From NCBI GenBank assembly GCA_004151065.3, contig NWUY0303924288.1:1-12891 (forward strand): a DNA stretch of 12,891 nucleotides, given 5' to 3'. Under the pieces are notes generated by a model. The model had not been told where the DNA came from, did not search any database, and saw nothing but the letters and a program-made list of their open reading frames with translations. Every line of letters begins with the position of its first letter. Positions within the stretch are counted from its first letter, which is position 1. This DNA is from Larix sibirica. Its lineage: Eukaryota; Streptophyta; Pinopsida; Pinales; Pinaceae. Of the stretch, positions 1 through 6,013 are shown piece after piece. The position numbers and the translations under genes are program-made.

Positions 1-63
1 TTCCTGAGAAAGAAAAAGAATTACACTATTTCCTGAGAAAGAAAAAGAATTACACTATTTCCT
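1..63. repeat. 29-bp perfect tandem repeat, 2.2 copies
   Basis: Positions 1-29 and 30-58 are identical, and the first five bases recur at 59-63. The unit is purine-rich (a GAAAGAAAAAGAA core). The array touches the left edge of the window, so more copies may lie outside it. No coding role is apparent. Confidence 0.95.
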
Positions 64-681
64 TATTGCTAGCACCACATAAATTAGTTATATGCTCTTT
101 TTAGCAAACAACATTGTAAAACCCGCTGAAAGAAAAAACCATTCAATGATAAAGAAAACAATTACGAAAACAGCAATCCTGAATCATTACTGTTATTATG
201 TCAAAAACACAACTACTAACAACGCTGTTGCTGTTGGAATGTACAACCAATTCTCCTCACCCAACTCAGCTTCTACAGCCTCAACCTGATCTGATTGCAA
301 AATACAGATCCAGAAGCTGAGATTAATATCACAAACATAACCAGGCGTTGGTCTTGTACAAATCATCCCTCCTGGATCTCTGTATATATCTTTAAGCCGA
401 CAGATTTATTAAGCATTGAATTTCCTTATTACCCCAATGGAGGAGGAGGAGCTTACTTGCTCACTTCTTTTTCTGTTAGATAAAGAGATCAGGGACCAAC
501 TTAAACATCCCGATCACCGCCTAGCAGTGTTCTTCTCAGGAAGGAAGAGAAGATTGAAGAAATCACCCATCATTAGTTAAGACTGCTCCCTCACCCAGCT
601 AGTTAAAATCAATGAGGAGGTGCAGAGATTGCTACTGCCTCAGTTGTTAAATTTAATGCCTCTAGTCTCTTGCTCTTCATC
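64..681. other. 3' intergenic flank of the cyclin gene, no firm gene
   Basis: No recognisable gene is present. Two plus-strand open frames (92-289 and 295-483) have low-complexity translations with no domain I can name and look like chance. On the minus strand a frame is open from 408 to a stop at 198-196. Its end is acidic and then hydrophobic (IPTATALLVVVFLT before the stop), which could be the last exon of a tail-anchored protein. No splice partner or homologue was recognised, so it is listed only as a possibility under findings. Confidence 0.5.
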
Positions 682-719
682 ATGATCACTTCGAAGCGTA
701 ATGATCACTTCAAAGCGTA
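682..719. repeat. 19-bp tandem duplication
   Basis: Positions 682-700 and 701-719 are two head-to-tail copies of a 19-bp unit beginning ATGATCACTTC. They differ at one position (G or A in the CGAAGCG/CAAAGCG part). They lie about 120-160 bp beyond the cyclin stop codon, so they may fall within or just past its 3' UTR. Confidence 0.9.
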
Positions 720-793
720 ATTCAGCATATGAAATCCAGCAACAATATGTAAACATAAAATAAAAACATATTAAAAGTCATGACATGCGCTTC

Positions 794-811
794 CATGGTT
801 AGTAAACCATG
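794..811. other. 7-bp stem hairpin in the cyclin 3' UTR region
   Basis: CATGGTT and AACCATG are perfect inverted copies separated by the four bases AGTA. The hairpin starts about 30 bases after the cyclin stop codon in the transcript direction. No function is shown. A canonical AATAAA polyadenylation signal is not visible on the minus strand just downstream, which is common for plant genes. Confidence 0.6.
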
Positions 812-841
812 CTGTAGAATGATTGCTAATCTGTCAGTATC

Positions 842-3800
842 CTAGAGGACCATGTCTCTAATGAAGAGAGCTGGTTCTATCTTGGCTACACGGTCATATT
901 TGGAGGCAGAGTATTTCCTGTAAACACAAGTAAGCTTCCCTTCTCCTGCCTTTTCATGATAATGCACCATCATCTTGGCACATTCCCTGAAAAGACAAAT
1001 AAGAACGAAACAAATGAAAGATGATCTTTAAAGAATCAAATCACTGGGCAGAAACAGAAAGAAAAAATTAGCAAGACAATAACAAATACCGAGAGAAATC
1101 AGATAGGGAAAAAGTTAGGACTCACCGAAGTTGACTTTCTGAGTAGCTACTATGCCATTCAAGACTTCCATTCCAACATGGAGTTCTTCCGAGGGTACAT
1201 TGAGCAGTGTAAACCGCGGCAGCTGCAAGAATGGAGGGTTGGTATCTCAACATAGCATACTCCACCAGGCAAAGCTCCATGAAGAAAAAAGACAATCTCT
1301 CCGTCTGGAATGCATAAATAAAGAAATTGCAAATCATGAAACACGATTCCATGTAATACCGTGCTACAAAAGTAGAAAGCTCTATCCTATCATATGAAAA
1401 AGGCATCATACGGTATACCTCTTCATCAGATTGAGCTACTTTGAGAAATCTCTTCATGAAGACATAAGGAGTTGGCACAGCCATATTGAATTGCAGAGTA
1501 CTAAGTATCAATTTCTCCTGCAACTCAGAAAGACTTGAAAATTAGTGGAATGAAAATCCGCAAAGGTTGCTTCATCTATTCTTCAAAGATCAATAAAACT
1601 AGAGGGATTCAGTTCAGCCTAATGTGACCCCAGACTTAGATTAGTCACAACAAAGATATATGTGATTTACAAGGACCTGACACCCAAAATTAGGCTTGCA
1701 GCCATTTATTGAAAAATAGTTATTTCTAAATCGTTTATGACTGGACCTTGCAGCCATTTACTGAAAAATAGTTATTTCTGCATAATTTTATTTCTATAAG
1801 AGCTTGCCCATAGTTTATGGCTAATTTATGCAATGAGACTTAACTTCTATTTTCGATTGATGGAAGAAAGGTTCTCACCATTTGTAAAACTTCTTCTTTA
1901 GTGTAGGCATTGTCAGAAATAAGAACGAAGTCATCAACCACAGGAACAGAGACCTCCTCATACTTGCATGCCAAAAGCATGGCGGTCACCCCTACAAGCT
2001 GCAAATGTTTTCTCATCACCCTGTGTCTGGAGAGGTATCTATCAATGATGTTGATAGTCAAAAATAGAGTTTCATCCATGAGCTCAAACTTCATGTGCAC
2101 CTGTAGAAGGAAACCAGGACGGATACTATTAGCAGCATTTAAATAAAAAGTTGGAAAGGTGACATAATTCAAAGGCTGTAATGTAAGGACTGCCTGGTGG
2201 ACAAAATCTACCTCAATGAGCCAGTCAATCAGGATAGCCCTCATTCTCTCATTTATGTCTAATTGCTGGGACATGTAGTCTTGTGGAACACAACTAAGAT
2301 TCTGTCATAAATTTAAGGCTTCATGTTAATCACAATGATTCTTAGGTATCGGAATGCACTTAAAATTTCCACCGAATTAAATTGCTGTAGGCAGAGGAAG
2401 GGAGTGCAAAATCTTACCTCCCTGGTCTTATACAAACTGTAAATGTCTTGTACGTATTCGGAAACCGCCATTGGGTCTCCTGCATCAGCCTCGTCGATGT
2501 CTGACATTGGATCAACTGAATCTTCCATTTCCACTTCACAGCATTCCTGATATTGGATCCACTGTTCATTTGTCAGGAATTATGACATGAAAGGCAAGAA
2601 ACAAGTTGCAAATATGAAAAACTATACCGCCAGACAAGGATTGCCATCAACTAACCTGAGTCTGAACCACAGAAGGTCCAGTCAGCTCTGATGTCATCTG
2701 ATCTTCCATATCAACTTCATGCGCCATTTGATCATTATTGTTCCCTGTAGATGAAAGTGCCCTTTGGTGCTTCTCTCCCACGCAGAACTTCTCATCAGGT
2801 CCATCCAAATGTTGGGAATCCTATTAGGCAAAGTAAATACTTATCCTTTAACTCAATTTTTAATTGGAACTCAATATTGCTCATTTATAAAAGAGCAAAA
2901 AGCTTGAAACAATACCTGTACAAAATGCGGATTGTTTGCCAATGTTGCAACATATTTCCTGGACCAAAATACCACAGAGATGGAATCAAATCCTGTACTC
3001 ATAGATCCACAGTTCAATCTAGATAGGAAGAATCAGAATGATGTTTGAAGAAAAGTCTTCACCTTGTGACCGGACGATTGGTTGAAACAAGATTTTTAGA
3101 ACCAACAGCATGTGGATTCCTGAAAGGCCATGACGGAATACCCAGATAAGTAACTAGGGTCAAATAATGCCCCCAAAAACTTGGGTACTGTAATTTAAGA
3201 ACACTAAATAAACAGAGGATTGCCCAGTGTATCCAAGCGCACCACAGCAAACATCCAATAAAATTTGCCAGTGAATGGATGCCTTAAAGATATTCTTAAA
3301 TATTAGGTCACAAGATAAAACAGAGAATAGAACTGCCTTCATCCATCATTTATAATGGCACATAACCAACATTGATTAAAATAAGCCAATTGAATGGATG
3401 CATGCTCTTAAATCTAAGGTCACAAAATAAAACAGAGAAGAAAACTTCCTTCAAATAAAAAAACAGAGAATTTAAATCACACCTTTGGGGCATGGCAGAA
3501 ACAACATTTCCAATGTCCCCTAGCACTCGACGACCATGTGCTTGACCTGATGGTGCTGCTGCTTTGTTGCCTTCCATTTCAGGAGCACCTGTCAGCATAG
3601 CCAAAATTCACCCATTGCTCAGTACAAAACATGGGATTCTTCATTCCAAACAATCTCAAACCAAAACGAAAAATTAAGGATATGCCCCCATGTGTAGACT
3701 TCAACATTTATTAAAGAGCATTTCAAACCAAAACAGAGCACAAAAGCTTGAGCATATGGCCAGGCTGGGTAGACCCATGTGCGTATGCCTTAATATGTAT

Positions 3801-4344
3801 TAAAGAGCTTCTCAAATCAAAACATAGTACAAAAAATTAAGCATATGTCAAAGAGGGAGGAGATCCCATGTGTGTGTCTCTGTGAGGTGCAAACCTCAAT
3901 ATTTATGAAAGAGCATCTCAAAACCAAAACAGAGTACAAAAATTAAGCATATGCCCAGATGGAGGAGATCACAGTGTGTGTCTGTGAGGTGCAAACCTCA
4001 GCATTTATTAAAGAGCATCTCAAACAGAGTACAAAAAACTAAGCATATGCCAAGGTGGGGGAGATTACCATGTGTATGAGAGAGAGGTGCAAACCTTAAT
4101 ATTTATTAAAGAGCATCTGAAAGTGTAAAAACATCAGGCTTGCACCTCAATTTTTTTATATTCCTCCTGGTGCTAAATAGATCGGAGGTTAAAATCAATC
4201 TATCCCAGTAGAGAACATGGAGATTATTTCATGGCCTAAACATGAACTACACACAGACATGCATCTGGAGCATTGGATCAGAACCATACCTTTACTGTTG
4301 GTGGGCTTGGCCAATCCAGGTGCGTTTTCAACAAATCCTGCCAT
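842..4344 (-). CDS. CYCB2: B2-type mitotic cyclin, complete, 11 coding exons
   Basis: This gene encodes a regulatory subunit that activates mitotic CDKs at G2/M in the nucleus. The spliced exons give 429 residues, the usual size for plant B2 cyclins. Residues 38-46 read RRVLGDIGN, a full destruction box (RxxLxxIxN) for APC/C-dependent proteolysis; no KEN box was seen. NRPVTR at about residues 68-73 is the usual plant B-cyclin linker motif. An acidic region (about 120-167) precedes the N-terminal cyclin box (about 169-295), which has [12 protein letters not shown] at 205-216 (MRAIL hydrophobic patch) and KYEE at 261-264 (CDK-contact Lys and Glu). [13 protein letters not shown] starts at about 297 and leads into the C-terminal cyclin fold. 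[12 protein letters not shown] and [13 protein letters not shown] match the B2 rather than the B1 pattern. No frameshift or internal stop is present. The ATG at 4344-4342 is chosen because MAGxxEN matches the start of related proteins; an in-frame upstream ATG is described separately. Confidence 0.95.
1305..1418 (-). other. Stop-free 114-bp (3n) phase-0 intron 10
   Basis: The intron starts GTATAC after the Asp-Glu-Glu codons and ends TTCCAG before ACG (Thr). It is exactly 38 codons long in the exon frame with no stop, so retention would insert 38 residues rather than truncate the protein. The insert would fall between AQSDEE and TERLSFFF, within the C-terminal cyclin fold. Related cyclins lack such an insert, so it is called an intron. 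Confidence 0.85.
1695..1779. repeat. 33-bp direct repeat in cyclin intron 9
   Basis: Positions 1695-1727 and 1747-1779 are two 33-bp copies (starting CTTGCAGCCATTTA) with one mismatch, offset by 52 bp. Both lie inside the 361-bp intron at 1518-1878, the second longest small intron of the gene, so the duplication accounts for part of its length. Confidence 0.9.
2101..2211 (-). other. Stop-free 111-bp (3n) phase-0 intron 8
   Basis: The donor is GAG|GTAGAT after LIDWLIE and the acceptor is CTACAG before GTG (Val) of VHMKFEL. The intron is 37 codons in frame with no stop. Retention would insert 37 residues into the first helix region of the N-terminal cyclin box and should abolish CDK binding. 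It is called an intron because LIEVH is contiguous in all B cyclins I know. Confidence 0.88.
3268..3457. repeat. Diverged ~75-bp duplication in cyclin intron 3
   Basis: About 3268-3342 and 3386-3457 are two imperfect direct copies. Shared landmarks are GAATGGATGC, a CTTAAAT stretch, AGGTCACAA, ATAAAACAGAGAA and CTTCCTTCA or CTGCCTTCA. Copies are offset by roughly 118 bp with small indels. Open frames seen across this intron are products of this duplicated AT-rich sequence, not exons. Confidence 0.75.
3650..4150. repeat. ~100-bp minisatellite in cyclin intron 2
   Basis: At least five diverged head-to-tail copies of a unit of about 90-106 bp fill most of the 701-bp second intron. The anchor AAAGAGC recurs at about 3713, 3802, 3908, 4010 and 4108 (spacings 89, 106, 102, 98). 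Between anchors the order is constant: CTCAAA, AACAGAGTACAAAAA, TTAAGCATATG, a G-rich GGAGGAGAT stretch, TGTGTG, GAGGTGCAAACCT, and ATTTATTAAAGAGC. The fraction of the intron occupied suggests it grew by local duplication. Confidence 0.85.
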
Positions 4345-4347
4345 TTG

Positions 4348-4578
4348 CTGCTGCCAAAATATTGCCAAAGCGGTTGATGTCACAAGGTGTTCTAAAAATC
4401 AAACTTAAGCATTGCAAACACAAAAATAAAAAATACAAATTCAGGGAGAAATCGCATTGCCTGCATTAGAAAAGCAAGGGAAAAACAAAACAAAGCCCAA
4501 AAGTTATCATTGAAAACAAAAATAACCCTAAAAGAAAAGACAAACCCTATAATGTTCTCAGAAAAAGATGGCACTCAC
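4348..4578 (-). other. Probable intron 1 in the 5' leader, with tandem NAGNAG acceptor
   Basis: The donor is AGG|GTGAGT (exon ends at 4579), a near-consensus plant donor. The acceptor region reads TTTTGGCAGCAG just before CAA-ATG, so two AGs three bases apart (4352-4351 and 4349-4348) can be used. The 228- or 231-bp interval is AT-rich. Splicing joins the ATG at 4593-4591 (MYFTR) in frame to the main ATG at 4344, adding six or seven residues (MYFTRQ or MYFTRQQ). A transcript is needed to confirm it. Confidence 0.6.
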
Positions 4579-4980
4579 CCTGGTGAAATACATTGTTGTG
4601 GAGCAGCAGGGATTGATGGGTTTTCTCCCAGAGTCCAATAGATTAGATAGGTGGGTCTGGTTTCTACAGGGCAATGGGTGAATTACAAACAAATACGAAG
4701 GAAGTGCAGTGTATTTCCAAGGGGTTTAATCAAATTAGGCACCGTCTTATGATTCAAAGTAACAGAGGGGAGAAGCCCAGTAACTGGATTTCCAAGGGGT
4801 TTAATCAAATTTGGCACCGTCTTATGATTCAAAGTAACAGAGGGACTGCAGAGCAAAGGCGATCAAATAAACATTTCTTTAGCCCTGCAGCCCGAATAAC
4901 ATGTACATCCGCTCAATGCCAAAAGAGACGATCCCCACAGAAAAACATATCGATGAGGTGATGCCAAGATGTTAATTTAA
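4579..4980 (-). promoter_or_regulatory. Probable 5' leader exon and core promoter of the cyclin gene
   Basis: This is non-coding in the cyclin frame apart from the possible start at 4593-4591 (context ACAACAATGT). A TATA-like TTTAAATTA lies near 4982-4974 on the minus strand, which would place transcription start near 4950. A second, weaker candidate (TTTATTTGA) lies near 4873. If transcription starts at the first, the leader carries short upstream frames beginning ATGTTTTTC, ATGTACATG and ATGTTTATT. The exact start site cannot be read from sequence. Confidence 0.4.
4713..4844. repeat. 57-bp direct repeat, 75-bp period, in the cyclin leader or promoter
   Basis: Positions 4713-4769 and 4788-4844 are identical except for one base (AATTAGGC or AATTTGGC), separated by 18 unrelated bases. 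The near-identity points to a recent duplication. The unit contains ACCGTCTTATGATTCAAAG and TTTAATCAAATT. It lies 120-250 bp upstream of the possible first ATG, so both copies probably fall in the leader or core promoter. Confidence 0.95.
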
Positions 4981-5040
4981 ATTCCCTCGACCTGAGAAGA
5001 GTTCGTTGCTTTGTAACGGATATATTGTTTGCTCGTGGTC

Positions 5041-5051
5041 TCTAACGGTCA
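5041..5051 (+). promoter_or_regulatory. MSA element, perfect match
   Basis: TCTAACGGTCA matches the M-phase-specific activator consensus YCYAACGGYYA at all positions. In plants this element is bound by three-repeat MYB (MYB3R) factors and drives G2/M transcription of B-type cyclins. It lies about 450 bp upstream of the possible first ATG and about 60-100 bp above the best TATA-like sequence. It is in reverse orientation relative to the cyclin gene. A CCAAT box is adjacent on the minus strand (5059-5055). Confidence 0.75.
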
Positions 5052-5080
5052 GAAATTGGGAGCCGCGATGGGTGTATTAG

Positions 5081-5094
5081 ACAATCCGGATTGT
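5081..5094. promoter_or_regulatory. 14-bp perfect palindrome between the two MSA elements
   Basis: ACAATCCGGATTGT is its own reverse complement. Its centre, AATCCGGATT, is two head-to-head GGATT cores, the kind of core bound by type-B response regulators and some GARP factors. Placement between two MSA elements makes it a plausible operator for a dimeric factor; the factor is inferred, not shown. Confidence 0.5.
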
Positions 5095-5108
5095 TACAGG
5101 TCATCCGC

Positions 5109-5119
5109 TCCAACGGCTC
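5109..5119 (+). promoter_or_regulatory. MSA element, one mismatch
   Basis: TCCAACGGCTC matches YCYAACGGYYA at ten of eleven positions (final A replaced by C). It has the same orientation as the perfect MSA, 68 bp away. A third bare AACGG core occurs at 5015-5019. Multiple MSA copies within about 100 bp are typical of B-cyclin promoters. Confidence 0.6.
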
Positions 5120-5122
5120 AAA

Positions 5123-5130
5123 TGACGTCA
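5123..5130. promoter_or_regulatory. TGACGTCA bZIP-type palindrome
   Basis: A perfect eight-base CRE or C-box-like palindrome starts four bases after the second MSA. In plants this core is bound by bZIP (including TGA-class) factors. A TATATAAT follows at about 5138-5145 on the plus strand; no plus-strand gene follows, so divergent transcription is possible but unsupported. Confidence 0.5.
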
Positions 5131-5216
5131 TGAGAGTATATAATATGTATTAAGGTGGTAACAGGTGATGTGTAAATGGACCAATAAATTTGCAAAAATA
5201 TTTGGCTCAACTTTAT

Positions 5217-5222
5217 CACGTG
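5217..5222. promoter_or_regulatory. G-box (CACGTG)
   Basis: A perfect CACGTG within TATCACGTGGAG is a bHLH or bZIP binding core. It marks the outer edge of the cluster of recognisable promoter motifs upstream of the cyclin gene. A single six-base match can occur by chance. Confidence 0.35.
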
Positions 5223-5230
5223 GAGAGTTA

Positions 5231-5644
5231 TAAGGTATTTTCCACTTCGGTGCCCGTTTCTTACAATTGATTTAGATTATGCCCTATTATTCTTTTATTT
5301 ATTTTCCTAAAAGGTATAAAGTACCTATGTTATCGTTATCTTTTTTGAAATGTGAGTCGTGTTAGAGTGTCTTTTGTGTGTGAGACTAAAAGTTAGTTTT
5401 ACATTTTTTCAAGTCTAAATTTGGACTTTTGGTCATAATGTTTTTATCTATTTTAATTGAGAAGAACTGTGGAATTGTAAAAATGAGTTCTTGAGATTGC
5501 ATAATTCAAATGTAAATTGGGTATTTAAGGGTGTTGAATTTATTAATACATTTAAAATTGCAATTTGACCAAAATTTGTAGATAGTCCGAAAAAATCCAA
5601 ATCATATAATTGCATTTAGAGTAGCGAGGTGCTCTCGAGCCAAG
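5231..5644. other. AT-rich stretch without a gene
   Basis: No open frame of note and no recognisable protein. An 18-bp near-palindrome (AAGTCTAAATTTGGACTT) occurs at about 5411-5428. If the motif at 5645-5656 is a real retrotransposon boundary, this is non-coding internal sequence at the 3' end of that element. Confidence 0.5.
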
Positions 5645-5680
5645 TATGGGGGAGATGTTGTAACAATGTAATGTAATGTT
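5645..5680 (+). mobile_element. Possible LTR retrotransposon polypurine tract and 3' LTR start
   Basis: CTCGAGCCAAGTATGGGGGAGA runs directly into TGTTGTAACAATG. A GGGGGAGA polypurine tract followed at once by TGTTG is the usual junction between the internal region and the 3' LTR of plant Ty3/gypsy and Ty1/copia elements. The phrase GCCAAGT before the tract is also common there. I could not find the LTR end, a 5' LTR, a primer-binding site or a pol fragment in the window, so this would be a truncated relic. Confidence 0.4.
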
Positions 5681-5846
5681 ACCAAAAATAAGAAATAATT
5701 TTAAAAAATAGATGTTAGCTTAAACAAAAAAAATAACATGGATAGTGTTGATGTGGCAACTATAACCCACATTACACAAAAATAACATGTATAATCCAAC
5801 TTAACTTTAAATTTTACAAAAACTATAAAAATTAAAAAGAACACAA

Positions 5847-6013
5847 ATCCATCTCAAATATGGATCTACCAAGCATTGAGAGGGATCAAATTTATTGAGG
5901 TGTAATTATTTTTACCAGAATTAATACATGACATGGAGTTAAATTCTAAAAATAATTATACCTCAATAATTTGATACTTCTTGGTGCTTGGTAGTTCCAA
6001 ATTTCAGATGGAT
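5847..6013 (+). other. Long fold-back inverted repeat (possible small-RNA hairpin or MITE)
   Basis: The left arm 5847-5914 and right arm 6013-5947 match at 58 of 68 positions with one single-base gap, and weaker pairing continues inward to 5922/5941. The loop is 18-32 bases. Nine arm mismatches were counted. Five are transitions, and all five give G:U pairs in plus-strand RNA (they would be A:C in minus-strand RNA), so the plus transcript could pair at about 63 of 68 positions. There is no protein-coding potential. It could be an inverted-repeat transposon relic or a hairpin-RNA locus; terminal repeats or target duplications typical of MITEs were not identified. Confidence 0.7.

Larger units (their letters stand above)
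842..4344 (-). other. CYCB2: Splice map of the cyclin gene
   Basis: Coding exons, minus strand: 4344-4290, 3588-3483, 3119-3063, 2958-2916, 2820-2656, 2546-2418, 2301-2212, 2100-1879, 1517-1419, 1304-1126, 986-842 (TAG at 844-842). All ten introns between them are GT-AG. In transcript order their lengths are 701, 363, 104, 95, 109, 116, 111, 361, 114 and 139 bp. Phases in order are 1, 2, 2, 0, 0, 0, 0, 0, 0, 2, and each junction restores a codon (for example AG|G = Arg at 3483/3119 and at 3063/2958). Junctions were placed by hand from donor and acceptor consensus plus continuity with the plant B2-cyclin alignment I know. The cyclin-box exons are certain; the short N-terminal exons (3119-3063 and 2958-2916) are supported by frame and motif only. 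Confidence 0.87.

Noticed and set aside
1152-1397. Plus-strand open frame opposite the cyclin exons
   Set aside because: It mirrors cyclin exons 9 and 10 on the minus strand and has no domain of its own.
1910-2146. Plus-strand open frame opposite cyclin exon 8
   Set aside because: Antisense shadow of the strongly conserved cyclin-box exon.
2745-2750. Possible alternative acceptor (CTACAG) inside cyclin exon 5
   Set aside because: Starting the exon at 2744 would remove 76 bases, break the frame, and lose the open segment [16 protein letters not shown] that joins correctly to the preceding exon.
3160-3604. Minus-strand frames in intron 3 with similar translations (FSVLxCDLxFK)
   Set aside because: The resemblance comes from the ~75-bp intronic duplication; only the ends of these frames (3588-3483 and 3119-3063) are exonic.
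3650-4150. CRISPR-like array
   Set aside because: The repeats are diverged, contiguous and about 100 bp long with no unique spacers of constant length, and lie in an intron of a plant gene.
4674-4961. 95-codon plus-strand frame over the leader repeats
   Set aside because: Its internal repetition (ISKGFNQI twice) is just the 75-bp-period DNA duplication, which is a multiple of three and so preserves an open frame.
5137-5150. TATATAAT as the cyclin TATA box
   Set aside because: Used in the cyclin direction it would put the MSA elements and the TGACGTCA site downstream of the start of transcription; it fits only a hypothetical divergent plus-strand transcript, for which no gene is visible.
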